DNA from: Leptolyngbya sp. 'hensonii'
GTDB taxonomy: Bacteria > Cyanobacteriota > Cyanobacteriia > GCF-001939115
Assembly (NCBI RefSeq): GCF_001939115.1
Contig: NZ_MQTZ01000057.1
Coordinates: 1 to 57,430 of the forward strand
Direction: 5' to 3'
DNA length: 57,430 nt
Positions within the stretch are counted from its first letter, which is position 1; each line of letters begins with the position of its first letter. A program made the translations under genes and the position numbers. The notes beneath the pieces are model-generated. The model was not told where the DNA came from. It did not search any database and saw only the letters and a list, made by a program, of their open reading frames with translations. Of the stretch, positions 14,264-24,087 are shown in pieces.

Positions 14264-14872
14264 TTAGAACAAATGGTCAGCCTGCTGCAGAATCAGGTCA
14301 CAGTCCTCATCTTGGCCTTGTTGCTTATAGAGTCTGGCTGCCCGATAGAAATCTCGACGGGCCATGTCCGTCTCGCCTAAGCGTTGATGGGCATACCCCC
14401 GACTGTAATAGGCTTTGGCATAGTCGGAATCCAGGGCGATCGCATGGGAAAAATCTTCGATCGCGGCCTGCTGATAGCCCAACTCAGATCGAATGACCCC
14501 CCGGTTATAGTAGCCCTTAGCATAGTGGGGATTCAGCTCAATCACCCTGTTGTAATCCGCCAGGGCAGACTGCTTCTCCCCCAACTCGGAATAGGCCAGC
14601 CCCCGATTCAGATAAGCCTTGGGTTCACTCGCATCCAGGGCAATTGCCTCATTAAAATCTGCCAGGGCCGCCCAGACATCCTGGAGGTGTCTGTAGGCCA
14701 CTCCCCGATTGATATAGGTGGGCACATGGCGGGGATGAAGGCGCAGCACCTGGGAATAGGCTGCGATCGCATTGTCAAAATCGCCAGAACAATAGGACTG
14801 GACTCCCAGGGAAAACCAGCTACCAGCCAGGTTTTCTACCAGGGGACTCGGAGAAGTCAATGGTGCAACCAT
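14264..14872 (-). CDS. TPR repeat protein
   Basis: The 202 residues consist of about five tetratricopeptide repeats from residue 20 onward. Repeated cores include CSGDFDNAIAAYSQVLRLHP, DVWAALADFNEAIALD, EKQSALADYNRVIELN and GYQQAAIEDFSHAIALD. Each 34-residue unit has the usual small-Gly/Ala and Pro positions. TPR arrays mediate protein-protein contacts; the partner is unknown. There is no clear signal peptide. The gene stands alone downstream of a 373-bp gap. Confidence 0.85.
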   Translation of the reverse strand: MVAPLTSPSPLVENLAGSWFSLGVQSYCSGDFDNAIAAYSQVLRLHPRHVPTYINRGVAYRHLQDVWAALADFNEAIALDASEPKAYLNRGLAYSELGEKQSALADYNRVIELNPHYAKGYYNRGVIRSELGYQQAAIEDFSHAIALDSDYAKAYYSRGYAHQRLGETDMARRDFYRAARLYKQQGQDEDCDLILQQADHLF

Positions 14873-15245
14873 AATCTAAACCGGATAAACAGGGGACATA
14901 ACAACCAGACTCGAATCCAGCAGAATACATTCAGCTCCAGGATTGAAACCCGCTCCCAGACAAAGCCAGCACATTCGAAGCGGGGCTAATTCTCCAGAGG
15001 AGTTCCGTATATTGCAGGTAAGGTTAGAGATTCATACAATCTAGTTCAGTAAGAATACGGTGGCATCCGTACATTTTTTTAAAAACTTTAAAAATCAATC
15101 TGTTCAGAATTCCGCAGTCCCCTTCAAAAGACTCAGGCATCTGTCCCATATTCTCCCAGGGCGATTGGCTGCCAAGCCCTCCCCCTTGCCAACGCTCCTT
15201 TCCCACCTGTTAGACTGACAAACAGACGTTGACAGGCCACTCCCG
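14873..15245. other. Intergenic region with divergent promoters
   Basis: This 373-bp stretch separates the TPR gene (minus) from the DUF362 gene (plus). It contains an AT-rich tract near 15070-15100 and no convincing ORF, RNA gene or repeat. It presumably holds both promoters. Confidence 0.5.
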
Positions 15246-16211
15246 ATGTATCCCTCTGTAAGTTTGCTGCGCGCTGAATCCTACAACCAGGAACCCCTGA
15301 TGGCTGATTTAGCCACCCTACTGGAGCCATTGGGTGGTCTCACAAGCCTGATCAAGCCCGGCGATCGGGTCTTACTGAAACCCAATCTCCTCACCGGAGC
15401 CCGCCCCTTTAAGGAATGTGTCACCCGCCCGGAACTGGTCTACTGCGTCGCCCGGATGGTCCAGGCCGTCGGGGGTAAACCCTTTATCGGGGATAGCCCC
15501 GCCTTTGGTAGTGCCAGGGGCGTGTTGCAGACCAACGGCTATCAGGAGATTCTGAAGCAACTGGATCTGCCGATCGTAGAATTTCACGGCAAGCGCTATC
15601 AGACGGTCAGCGAAGGCTTTAATCATCTCCTCCTGTCCAAAGAGGCGATCGAGGCCGATGTGGTGATTAACCTGCCCAAGGTCAAGTCCCATGCCCAGCT
15701 CACCCTCACCCTGGGGGTCAAAAACCTGTTTGGTTGTGTTCCGGGCAAGATGAAGGCCTGGTGGCACATGGAGGCCGGAAAAGACCGGCAGCGCTTTGGG
15801 GAAATGCTGGTGGAAACAGCGCGGGCGATCGATCCCGATCTGACCATTCTGGATGGCATCATCGGCCATGAAGGCAACGGTCCCAGTGGGGGAGAACCCC
15901 GTCGCTTGGGGATCCTGGGGGCTTCATCCGATGTCTTCGCCCTCGATCGGGCCATGGTCGAAATCCTTCAGGTTGACCCGGCGATTGTTCCGACGATAGC
16001 TGCTGCCGAACACCTGGGATACGGTCCCGACCTGGAGACGGTGCTGTTTCCCCATCTGCACCCCTCTGACCTGCAAATTGCTGACTGGCAATTGCCCGAT
16101 CGTCTGATCCCGATCGATTTCGGTCTACCTCGGGTCGTCCAATCCACCTTCAAACACCTGTATATCCGGTTTATCAAAGAACCCATCCGGGCCTATGCTA
16201 GCCCCCGATAA
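15246..16211 (+). CDS. DUF362 domain protein
   Basis: The 321-residue product matches the DUF362 core: KPGDRVLLKPNLLTGARPF, then GKPFIGDSPAFGS, then ADVVINLPKVKSHAQLTLTLGVKNLFGCVPG, and LDGIIGHEGNGPSGG. DUF362 is often fused to ferredoxin domains, but no Cys-rich ferredoxin motif is present here. A role linked to iron-sulfur or cofactor metabolism has been suggested for the family and is unproven. It ends 14 bp inside the convergent recQ gene. Confidence 0.85.
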   Translation: MYPSVSLLRAESYNQEPLMADLATLLEPLGGLTSLIKPGDRVLLKPNLLTGARPFKECVTRPELVYCVARMVQAVGGKPFIGDSPAFGSARGVLQTNGYQEILKQLDLPIVEFHGKRYQTVSEGFNHLLLSKEAIEADVVINLPKVKSHAQLTLTLGVKNLFGCVPGKMKAWWHMEAGKDRQRFGEMLVETARAIDPDLTILDGIIGHEGNGPSGGEPRRLGILGASSDVFALDRAMVEILQVDPAIVPTIAAAEHLGYGPDLETVLFPHLHPSDLQIADWQLPDRLIPIDFGLPRVVQSTFKHLYIRFIKEPIRAYASPR

Positions 16212-17655
16212 GAGGATGGGTTGATCGGGTGCAATGATCACAATGGCCACAGGCAAAAGTTGCCGCCTCAGCCGCAAATCCAAACGCCCGCAGGATGAAT
16301 TGCCACCGACAACTGCGAATCCGGAAATATGCTTCCATTTGCCGGATAGCCTCCGTCTGCAATGGGGCAGCAACCCTGGGGGCCGATCGCTGAATTCGGT
16401 AATGAAAGGGGTCTTCCCACACCAGTTGACCGGAACCCTGTAACCAGGCCAGGGCCAGAGCTGCCTCTGGAAACTGGCGAGTCACGGTTCTCACCTCTCC
16501 CCGCACTGGCAACTGAGTCAGAAGACGACGGGCAGTCTGCTGCTGCGATCTCAGATGTCCGACAAAAAACTGTTGCCGCTGGTGATCTTCGGGATCTAGC
16601 CAGCCGGTGGGTTCACTGACCAGGGTCAGGGCTTCGGTGGGCTTGCCATCCCGGCCTCCCCGGCCAATTTCCTGCACGTACTCCGACATTAGCAGGGGAG
16701 CATGCAGGTGAATCACCCAGCGTACAGCCCCCTTATCAACGCCCATCCCGAAAGCACAGGTGCAGACGACAAATTGCAGTCGATCGGTTAGCCAGTCCTG
16801 CTCAATCTGGCGTCGCTCCTGAGCTGTTAATCCGGCATGGTACGCCGCAGTCGCCAGACCCTGCTGGCCCAACCAGGCTGCTAAACTTGCACTATCTCCC
16901 CTCGTCCGCACATAAACCAGACCCGACTGCCCCGGTCTAGCTTGAATAAACGCCAGGAGCTGCTGTCGCCGCCCCCTGGGGCTCCAGGCAATCCGAACAG
17001 TCAGATTTAAATTGGGCCGGTAGGGATTCTGCCGAAAGACCTGGGGCTGGCGCAAATCCAAAATACGGGTAATCAACTGTTGCGCTGCCGGGTCGGCTGT
17101 GGCGGTGAAGGCGGCGATCGGAATCTGGCTTCCGGGTGGTCGAGCCTGCAGCAGAGCCTTTCGAACGGCCCCTAAACGGTAATAGGCTGGCCGAAAGGAT
17201 TCCCCCCATTGCGCTAAACAATGGGCTTCGTCCAGAACCAGCCGATTAATCCGCAGAGAGGGTTGCTGGAGCTGCTCCCAGATTGACGGATTCAGCAACG
17301 TTTCCGGAGATAAATACAGCAGGCGCAAGGTCTGCTGTTTAAGCGCCTGCAAAACCCGTCGCCGCTGTGGGACTGAAACCTCACTGTGGAGCAGGGCTGC
17401 TGGAAGATGGCGCTGTTGCAGCGCTTGCACCTGATTCTCCATCAGGGCCACTAGGGGAGAGAGGACGATCGTCAAGCCTGGTTGCACCAGGGCCGGGAGT
17501 TGAAAGCAAATCGATTTGCCGCCCCCCGTTGGCATGATCACCAGGGTATCCCGGCCATCGAGCTGGCAGCGAATAATCTCTTCCTGGGGAGATCGGAACT
17601 GATCGTAGCCCCACCCCTGTTTGAGCGTTTTGAGCAAGTCATCAGTGTTTAGCAT
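16198..17655 (-). CDS. RecQ family ATP-dependent DNA helicase
   Basis: The 485-residue helicase has motif I GGGKSICFQLPA, motif II DEAH (LVLDEAHCLAQWG), motif III AFTATAD, motif V/VI GMGVDKGAVRWVIH and QEIGRGGRDG. It ends with a zinc-binding RQC segment CxxxF...CGHCDHC. No HRDC domain follows, so it is a short RecQ of the kind common in cyanobacteria. RecQ unwinds 3'-tailed duplexes in recombination repair. It overlaps the DUF362 gene tail to tail by 14 bp. Confidence 0.92.
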   Translation of the reverse strand: MLNTDDLLKTLKQGWGYDQFRSPQEEIIRCQLDGRDTLVIMPTGGGKSICFQLPALVQPGLTIVLSPLVALMENQVQALQQRHLPAALLHSEVSVPQRRRVLQALKQQTLRLLYLSPETLLNPSIWEQLQQPSLRINRLVLDEAHCLAQWGESFRPAYYRLGAVRKALLQARPPGSQIPIAAFTATADPAAQQLITRILDLRQPQVFRQNPYRPNLNLTVRIAWSPRGRRQQLLAFIQARPGQSGLVYVRTRGDSASLAAWLGQQGLATAAYHAGLTAQERRQIEQDWLTDRLQFVVCTCAFGMGVDKGAVRWVIHLHAPLLMSEYVQEIGRGGRDGKPTEALTLVSEPTGWLDPEDHQRQQFFVGHLRSQQQTARRLLTQLPVRGEVRTVTRQFPEAALALAWLQGSGQLVWEDPFHYRIQRSAPRVAAPLQTEAIRQMEAYFRIRSCRWQFILRAFGFAAEAATFACGHCDHCTRSTHPLIGG

Positions 17656-17721
17656 GGCCCCTAGGGTAGGCCATCCAACCCAGAGCCATCTTCCGCGATC
17701 GGGCTGAAGCCCTTGCCGGAA

Positions 17722-18507
17722 TTACTGAATCACACTGCCTCTTTGCGTCAGACGGTAGAGCAACGCCCGCCAGGCAAACTGGGGCAGCGCCAGCATACGC
17801 CGCCAGCGCCAGGGCTCTTTGTAAAGCCGGTAGACCCACTCCATGTGGTGATTGCGCAACCAGGCAGGTGCTCGGGACTTGGTTCCAGCCCAAATATCCA
17901 GGCTGCCACCCACGCCAATCCAGATGGAATTCGGGCAGAGCGATCGATTCTCCGTAATCCAGTACTCCTGACGAGGCACTCCCAATCCCACCAGAATAAT
18001 GCTGGGTTGCAAACTCTTCAGGGTCTGCTTGAATTCTGCCTGGTCTGCCGCTGCCAGATAGCCGTGCTGACAACCGGCAATTCTCAACCCTGGTGCCCGT
18101 TGTTGCCACTCCCGCACAACCTGATCCACTACCCCGGGAGCCCCACCATAAAAGAAAACTGAACCCGGTTGATCCAACTGGGCACAGCGGCACAGCAGTG
18201 ACTCTGCCAGTTCAATACCAGGAGAGCGCTGCAATCGAATCCCTTGAAGCCAGCAATAGAAGACAATGCCAGAGCCATCTGGAACCACTAAATCCGCTTG
18301 AGCAATGATCCGGGCCAGGGCAGGGTTGTGGTCCGCCTGCATGGTCATCTCGGCATTTAAGGTCACGACCTGAGTTCCCAACTTTTGCTGTAAACGAGAA
18401 ACCAACCAGCCCACATAGTCATCCATCAGGTGAACCGGAAGCCCCAACACAGAGATCGGTCGAGGGGTCTGGGATATGTCCTGTTGTTCAAACAGCCGTA
18501 CATTCAT
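17722..18507 (-). CDS. WecG/TagA/CpsF family glycosyltransferase
   Basis: From the ATG at 18507 (a start at 18561 would add 18 residues) this is 261 residues. It shows the family motifs LNAEMTMQADHNPALARIIAQADLVVPDGSGIV near residue 55, VFFYGGAPGVVDQVV, and VGLGVPRQEYWI followed by WIGVGGSLDIWAGTKSRAP. These enzymes transfer N-acetylmannosamine-type sugars to lipid-linked carriers during exopolysaccharide or teichoic-acid assembly. The acceptor in this organism is unknown. No other polysaccharide gene lies beside it. Confidence 0.9.
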   Translation of the reverse strand: MNVRLFEQQDISQTPRPISVLGLPVHLMDDYVGWLVSRLQQKLGTQVVTLNAEMTMQADHNPALARIIAQADLVVPDGSGIVFYCWLQGIRLQRSPGIELAESLLCRCAQLDQPGSVFFYGGAPGVVDQVVREWQQRAPGLRIAGCQHGYLAAADQAEFKQTLKSLQPSIILVGLGVPRQEYWITENRSLCPNSIWIGVGGSLDIWAGTKSRAPAWLRNHHMEWVYRLYKEPWRWRRMLALPQFAWRALLYRLTQRGSVIQ

Positions 18508-18753
18508 AAATCTGATCAATCTCAGGGTCAATCTGGAGGTTTCTTCACTTCTCAAACCCACATTATCAGATCATTTTCGCCTTCTTTGCCGCGATCGCAA
18601 AACCTACTGGGTTAAGAGCACAGACCATGGATGGACTGCTGGTCCAGTTGTCCCACTCTCAGGGGAGGAGCAAATCCGAATCTGAGTCTTGCACCCCTTA
18701 GACCAGATTGCTATAAAGGTCAGTAACTTTAGTCGCCTTCACCCCAACACCCT

Positions 18754-19179
18754 ATGTGCACTGTCTGCCTTCTCATCTCTACCCTGACTCTCTTCAACCC
18801 CAGCGGGCTTGATCTGTCACCCAACCCCGCCAGAGACATTTCCCTGGCTCAGGATAGCCAGATTGCCCTGACTCAAGTCATGCAAAATTTGCCCAACACC
18901 TCGGAGACTCAAGTGCTCCGGGAGGGCTTGACCACAATCCGGACGCAACTCGCGACAGTTGAGACCGATCAGGAAGCCAAGGCAATTCTGGATCGGGAAC
19001 TGACTGTCCTCTCCCAAAGATTGATGGCAAGCCCCAATGCCGATCGGGTAGCTGAGATCCTGAAGGGGATGATGATCGAAGACACTGGATCCGACAACAA
19101 CCCCCAAGCTAAAACCCTGCCGATCGATCTTTCCGTGTTCCTGAAACTGCACAACCAAAGCTGGGGATGGTTACATTAA
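18754..19179 (+). CDS. Hypothetical protein, probably exported
   Basis: The 141 residues begin with a hydrophobic segment (CTVCLLISTLTLF) that could be a signal peptide. A helical region follows (VLREGLTTIRTQLATVETDQEAKAILDRELTVLSQRL). I do not recognise a family. The gene is convergent with the ABC exporter, 22 bp from its end. Codon use is like its neighbours, which supports a real gene. Confidence 0.5.
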   Translation: MCTVCLLISTLTLFNPSGLDLSPNPARDISLAQDSQIALTQVMQNLPNTSETQVLREGLTTIRTQLATVETDQEAKAILDRELTVLSQRLMASPNADRVAEILKGMMIEDTGSDNNPQAKTLPIDLSVFLKLHNQSWGWLH

Positions 19180-19201
19180 GCCTTCAGTCACCCTGGCATC
19201 C

Positions 19202-20947
19202 CTACTTGAGCAGTTCTTCTAACTTTTGCTGATTCCAGAGCGATTGGTAAAGGCCAGACTGTTCCAGCAGTTCGGCATGGGTTCCGGCCTGAACAATCCG
19301 GCCCCGATCCATGACCAGAATCCGATCAGCGATCGCAGCAGCTGAAAGTTGATGGGAGATAAAGACCACGGTCTGGCGTTTTGTGCCCTCAGAAAGGTTT
19401 TGTAGGATCTGAGTCGCTGTCTGGTTATCCACGCTGGAGAGGGAGTCATCCAGGATCAAGACGGGAGCATCCACCAGCAGAGCCCGGGCTAGGGCAGTAC
19501 GCTGCCGCTGACCCCCAGAGAGGGTAATACCCCGTTCCCCGACGATCGTTTCGTACTGCCGGGGAAAGTTGAGAATCTCCGGGTGAATCTGGGATTGTTT
19601 AGCAGCCTGTTCCACTTCCAGGGGCTCAGCCCCTGGCATGCCGTAACGAATATTATTGCGCACGGTCGTACTGAACAGAAAACTATCCTGGGGCACATAG
19701 GCAATCATGCGCCGCAGATCCTGCAGGTTGATCTGGGTAATATCCTGATCATCCAGAAACAGTTGCCCCGGAGCAATGTCCAGCAGGCGGGGCAGAGCAT
19801 TGGCCAGGGTAGATTTACCCGATCCAATCGGCCCAACAATGGCGACGGTCTCCCCTGTTTGAATGGTGAAGTTGACCGATTCCAGAGCTGGGATTGCCGC
19901 ACCAGGATAAGTATAGGTCAGGTGACGAGCGGTGAGTTTTCCCCTGGCCTGGGTTAGGGCGATGGCTCCTGGCGGATCAACAATTTTGGGTTCTGCCATC
20001 AGGATGGTTTCCACCCGATCGATACTGACAGCCCCCCGTTGATAAGTGGTGATGGTAAACCCCAGTAGTGCCGTCGGAAACACCAGCCGTTCCACGTAAA
20101 GCAGCAGCGCAATGAAGTTACCCACGGTGAGAACCCCACTGGCGATCGCTGACGCCCCTTGCCACAGCAACAACAGAAAACTGGTACTGGAGATGCCAAT
20201 CAGCACCGGAAAGAGAATATTCCGGGTTTTTGCCAGTTGTAAATTGGCCACCAGCAGACGTTGATTCAGTTCTTGAAAGGCCCCTCGCTCATTGTCTTCC
20301 TGAGCATAAATTTTAATCAGGGCAATCCCACTCATGTCCTCCTGAATCAACTCACTCATGCTCGATAGCTCTTCCTGAACAACCAGTTGTTCCTGGCGTA
20401 GTTGATCACTAAAGAGGCGAACCAACAGCAGCATGAAGGGGTAAACGGAGATGGCCAAAAGACTCAAGGGCAGATTAATCGACAGCATAACGGGCAGGGT
20501 CAAGCTGTAAGCGAAAATGGTATTGGCCAGACTGAGGACCGCAAAGCCAACCAGGCGACGAATATTTTCCACATCACTGGTCGCACGGCTGATCAGGTCA
20601 CCAGCGGTATTGACTGCAAAATAGGCTGGCTCCATTTGTAACAGATGATCAAAAATGCGTTGCTTCAGATCAAACTCCACCTGCCGACCCGCCCCAAACA
20701 ACCAGATGCGGGAAGCCATCCGGATCACCCACATCACGGAGGCCAACCCGATGATCAGAGCCACATAGTAGGCAACTCGACCAAAACTGAAGGCGACCTG
20801 TAACTCATCAATGGCGCTCCGAATGAGTAGAGGAATCGTTACCCCCAGACAATTAACCAGAAGCAAGGCCAAAATCCCTGCACTCACTTTCTGCCAGTGA
20901 GGACGCAGGTAAGCAGCCAGTTTTTGAAGTTGAGATCGAGGAGCCAT
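19202..20947 (-). CDS. ABC exporter, fused permease and ATPase
   Basis: Starting at the ATG at 20947 (a TTG lies 15 bp upstream), this is 581 residues. The N-terminal half has about six membrane segments (SAGILALLLVNCLGVTIPLL, YYVALIIGLASVMWVI and others). The C-terminal ATPase carries Walker A GPIGSGKSTL, the Q-loop, signature LSGGQRQRTALARAL, Walker B LILDDSLSS and switch His in FISHQLS. It is a half-size type I exporter of the MdlB/MsbA-like group, acting as a dimer in the plasma membrane; substrate unknown. The YdcF-like gene lies 60 bp upstream in the same direction. Confidence 0.9.
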   Translation of the reverse strand: MAPRSQLQKLAAYLRPHWQKVSAGILALLLVNCLGVTIPLLIRSAIDELQVAFSFGRVAYYVALIIGLASVMWVIRMASRIWLFGAGRQVEFDLKQRIFDHLLQMEPAYFAVNTAGDLISRATSDVENIRRLVGFAVLSLANTIFAYSLTLPVMLSINLPLSLLAISVYPFMLLLVRLFSDQLRQEQLVVQEELSSMSELIQEDMSGIALIKIYAQEDNERGAFQELNQRLLVANLQLAKTRNILFPVLIGISSTSFLLLLWQGASAIASGVLTVGNFIALLLYVERLVFPTALLGFTITTYQRGAVSIDRVETILMAEPKIVDPPGAIALTQARGKLTARHLTYTYPGAAIPALESVNFTIQTGETVAIVGPIGSGKSTLANALPRLLDIAPGQLFLDDQDITQINLQDLRRMIAYVPQDSFLFSTTVRNNIRYGMPGAEPLEVEQAAKQSQIHPEILNFPRQYETIVGERGITLSGGQRQRTALARALLVDAPVLILDDSLSSVDNQTATQILQNLSEGTKRQTVVFISHQLSAAAIADRILVMDRGRIVQAGTHAELLEQSGLYQSLWNQQKLEELLK

Positions 20948-21007
20948 GATGATATCCGTCAAGCTATCCGCACAAAGATGCCTCTCGATCCTATACGACA
21001 GGATGCC

Positions 21008-22096
21008 TTAACGATTGCGAATGAAGTAGTAGAGGGAGGCCAACCACTCATCCGTTACCCGGGTGGTTTGGGCCAGAGCACCTGCACTGGGAATCAGCTT
21101 GCGCAGCAAGCGATCGGGGGTGACCCCCACTGAAAAAAAGTCGGTGGGTCTGGCGATTACGGCCAGACCCTTATTCTCAAAAGTTTTCACAGCCCGGTAA
21201 GTGTTCAACGCATGGGTCACCAGAATAACCTGGGTCCCCAGGCCCCGATCGGTGAGAATAGATTTGACCGTATTGGCACTGGTGAGCAGGCTGGTGGCTT
21301 CACAATAGGCTTCCTGCCGACTCGTTGGCTTACTCTCATTCGACTCGATAATGGTGCGGGTGGTGATGGTTTTGCTGCTGATAATATCGCCCTCGGCCAC
21401 TCCCCGTCTGACCAGTTGGCGGGCGATGGCATCGCTATTGACGGCTGACAACACCCCATTCTGGCGGCGATCGCCACAAATAATCACCTGAGACCGATTT
21501 CCCCGAGCCGCCTGCTCTCCATACAGTTGGGCCGTGTAAGGAAGGCGATTATCCAACAGTTGAATCTGAGGGGTATCCGGAATCACGTTAGCGCCCTGGG
21601 CAATTTTGATCGTCTCCTGGCCCAGCAAAATGATGGTCCCGGTTAGGGTTGCCGATCGAGAAGTCACACTGAGGCTTTCCTTTTCCATGCGTTCAGTCAA
21701 TTCGTCAGCAACGATCGGCAAACTCGAAATCAAGACGATCAGGGTCGCAATGAGAATTCTCTGGGGTGCAGCTTTGGTCAAATCCAGATTGAAGCCGATA
21801 AACTTGCTATCTTTGAATAGGCTTTTCTGCTGAACAATGGGGAGCCCCTGCAAAATAGCGCTCAGAATAAGCACCAGGGAAAGGCCCAGAGGTTTTAAGG
21901 GTAAGGATAGGATCTGCCAGATATCCGCAGCCGTACCGTCATTACTGGGAGACAAAACAGCCAGAAGAATAACTGCAGCAAAAACCAGCACACCCAGGAC
22001 GGTATAGAAAAGCTGGCCCACAAATTTACTTAAAGCAAACCAGATGATCCAGATAATCAGCAGCGCCAGGAGAATCTGGCTCAAGAGCTCAAACAT
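21008..22096 (-). CDS. YdcF-like (DUF218) membrane protein
   Basis: The 362-residue protein has an N-terminal membrane region: LLSQILLALLIIWIIWFAL, then VLGVLVFAAVILLAVL, a further segment near residue 75, and one near 115. A soluble DUF218 domain follows from about residue 165 (VIICGDRR, SKTITTRTIIESNESKPTSRQEA, VILVTHALNTYRAVKTFENKGL). DUF218/SanA proteins act in envelope physiology in other bacteria; the E...H pair in the last motif is typical. The ABC exporter downstream may be co-transcribed. Confidence 0.75.
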   Translation of the reverse strand: MFELLSQILLALLIIWIIWFALSKFVGQLFYTVLGVLVFAAVILLAVLSPSNDGTAADIWQILSLPLKPLGLSLVLILSAILQGLPIVQQKSLFKDSKFIGFNLDLTKAAPQRILIATLIVLISSLPIVADELTERMEKESLSVTSRSATLTGTIILLGQETIKIAQGANVIPDTPQIQLLDNRLPYTAQLYGEQAARGNRSQVIICGDRRQNGVLSAVNSDAIARQLVRRGVAEGDIISSKTITTRTIIESNESKPTSRQEAYCEATSLLTSANTVKSILTDRGLGTQVILVTHALNTYRAVKTFENKGLAVIARPTDFFSVGVTPDRLLRKLIPSAGALAQTTRVTDEWLASLYYFIRNR

Positions 22097-22168
22097 GGCT
22101 GCTTAATCCCTCATGCAAGTCCTATCCATTTGAAGCATGCTCACGATAACACAGTTGCCCCACAGGCC

Positions 22169-22203
22169 AAGAGGAGCAGGGCATTTTCAGGCCTGCTCCT
22201 CTT
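22169..22203. terminator. Strong hairpin between divergent genes
   Basis: AAGAGGAGCAGG (22169-22180) and CCTGCTCCTCTT (22192-22203) form a perfect 12-bp stem with an 11-nt loop, followed by T residues. Because the flanking genes diverge, it may be a leader hairpin or block antisense transcription instead of ending a gene. Confidence 0.5.
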
Positions 22204-22320
22204 TCAGACAGGACAGAACATCAGGAGCCATTGTCCATACCAGGGCCGTAAATCCATAAGGCCGAGCCAATCTCCATCCACTAGAATGGCTATCAGGTGT
22301 GATTTTTAAGAGGAACCCCG

Positions 22321-22623
22321 GTGGAAGTCAAGTCTGATCAGCTCCAATCTGTTCAGTTGCAATCTGTCGTAGAAAAGGTGGCAGAAGCCGTACTCGCAAC
22401 CACTGAGACCGTTGACCGCTTGGCCGATCGGATGGATCTCCTGGTGACTCAGGTCCAGCAACAAGGCCAGCAGGTTCAGCAGCAGGGATATCAAATTTTC
22501 GCCTTGAGTGATGCCATTCAAACCCTGGTCGAAGTCCAGGACAATATTCTGGAACGGCTGGGCAACCTCACAGAAGTCTTGCAACACCTTGTCATGGCCA
22601 CGGATGACAAAGGGTCACGCTAG
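22321..22623 (+). CDS. Small coiled-coil protein
   Basis: A GTG start gives 100 residues dominated by heptad patterns: VVEKVAEAVLATTETVDRLADRMDLL, then a Gln-rich stretch QVQQQGQQVQQQG, then LVEVQDNILERLGNLTEVLQHL. It is probably a single long coiled coil that oligomerises. Proteins of this shape in cyanobacteria are often annotated hypothetical. I recognise no domain. It precedes the HetZ-related gene by about 180 bp. Confidence 0.6.
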   Translation: MEVKSDQLQSVQLQSVVEKVAEAVLATTETVDRLADRMDLLVTQVQQQGQQVQQQGYQIFALSDAIQTLVEVQDNILERLGNLTEVLQHLVMATDDKGSR

Positions 22624-22803
22624 CAAGCTTGGGTTACAGGACAATCACGAGCTTGGGTTAGGGGACAAATGTCTTGGCTCAGTTTCAAGATTTGCCATAA
22701 TGGTGAAACTTGAAGACACAAACAGAACACCTTACTGCAGAAAAGAATTGGGATTCGAGTGGTGGGAAAGGCTCAAAAGACGGACCTTGGGGACTGCGAC
22801 TCT

Positions 22804-23934
22804 ATGACGTTGGCAGAGGAATGGGCGAAGGATTGGCGACTACGGATTCAGACAGATTTTCCCAGTCAAAGTTCTGCTGCTGTGGAAAGCATGGTGCGCT
22901 GGCTGGTTGGGGAAAACCCCGATCGGGTCACAGCCATGACTGGCGAAGAACGATCGATTGCCCAGCAAGCCATGGACTATCGGTACCGCATTCTACAACA
23001 GCGTTATCTGGGCGTCGGCCCAGAACAGGCCTATCGACGTTTAATTCAACGTTTGGGTAGCCTGTTTCTGCTGCGGAATAAGATTCGCACCTGGGTGGCC
23101 CTGAGTCGAGATCGGCAACGAACCGTCGTGGATGTGCTGCAGGAAGTCGTACAGGAATTGCTTCAAAACGATCGGTATATGCAGCAGCAGCTCAATTGGA
23201 TCGCCCAATGTACCGCAAATCCTCGACTACGAAACTCCCTTCTGTTGGCCAGCACCGAAGAATATTGCCTACGTCCCATTCGTAACCAGCCACTGCTAGC
23301 CTACCGGTTTGTCAACTACTTACGCCGGTCTCAGCGGGGAGGCATGACCCAGGTCCCCACGAATGACTTGGTGCGATTGGTCTCCGATGAGGTCATTGCT
23401 GAAGACGCCGACAACCCCGTCAGCCTGCTGGACAATCAGGCCATTGCCCAGTACCAAGAAGACCAGGAGTGGGAACATCGACAGGTGCTTCGCAATACTG
23501 TTCAGCAAGAGTTCTCGGCCTATCTGGTTGAAAATGTGGAACCCCTGGCGGCTGAATGGTTAAAGCTTTACCTCCAGGGATATACCCAGGAGGCAATTGC
23601 CACCGCGTTAAACGTCCCAATTAAGCAAATTTACCGACTGCGCGAAAAGATCAGTTATCATGCAGTTCGAGTGTTTGCCCTCAAAGCTCAACCTGATCTG
23701 GTCGCCAACTGGTTGGAGGTTTCTCTCCAGGAACATAGCCTGGGGCTGACCCCAGAACAGTGGCAGCAATATCTGGATAGCCTAACACCAGAACAATGCC
23801 AGTTAATCAATAAACTGAAGGCCGGTAAAAGTATTGAGTCGATCGCCCGGGATCTGAATCTCAAGACCAATCAAGTGATGGGGGAATGGGGAAAGCTTTA
23901 TCTGGCTGCCCAAGCTGTTCGGACTGCATCCTGA
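22804..23934 (+). CDS. HetZ-related protein
   Basis: From ATG at 22804 (a GTG at 22759 would add 15 residues) the product has 376 residues. It is soluble and helical. Segments such as AMDYRYRILQQRYLGVGPEQAYRRL, LLRNKIRTWVALSRDRQRTVVDVLQEV and a C-terminal GYTQEAIATALNVPIKQIYRLREKI (helix-turn-helix like) match, from memory, the cyanobacterial HetZ-related protein 2 family. HetZ itself controls heterocyst development in filamentous species; related proteins also occur in non-heterocystous strains. No other heterocyst gene is in the window. Confidence 0.65.
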   Translation: MTLAEEWAKDWRLRIQTDFPSQSSAAVESMVRWLVGENPDRVTAMTGEERSIAQQAMDYRYRILQQRYLGVGPEQAYRRLIQRLGSLFLLRNKIRTWVALSRDRQRTVVDVLQEVVQELLQNDRYMQQQLNWIAQCTANPRLRNSLLLASTEEYCLRPIRNQPLLAYRFVNYLRRSQRGGMTQVPTNDLVRLVSDEVIAEDADNPVSLLDNQAIAQYQEDQEWEHRQVLRNTVQQEFSAYLVENVEPLAAEWLKLYLQGYTQEAIATALNVPIKQIYRLREKISYHAVRVFALKAQPDLVANWLEVSLQEHSLGLTPEQWQQYLDSLTPEQCQLINKLKAGKSIESIARDLNLKTNQVMGEWGKLYLAAQAVRTAS

Positions 23935-24087
23935 CTCCCCTGACCCTCCAGCCCAACTGTTCAGGGTCAAATCATGATTGTAAATAAATTTTACTAGAGC
24001 CCAATTCGGTTGAGTTTCTTCAGGATTTCGTTCGATAGTTGAGATTACGATAATAGTACTGTTGGATTTAGCACTAACTTCTGCCCT

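Noticed and set aside
22169-22203. Simple terminator for a gene
   Set aside because: The flanking genes diverge from it, so it cannot end either; kept only as a hairpin of unclear role.
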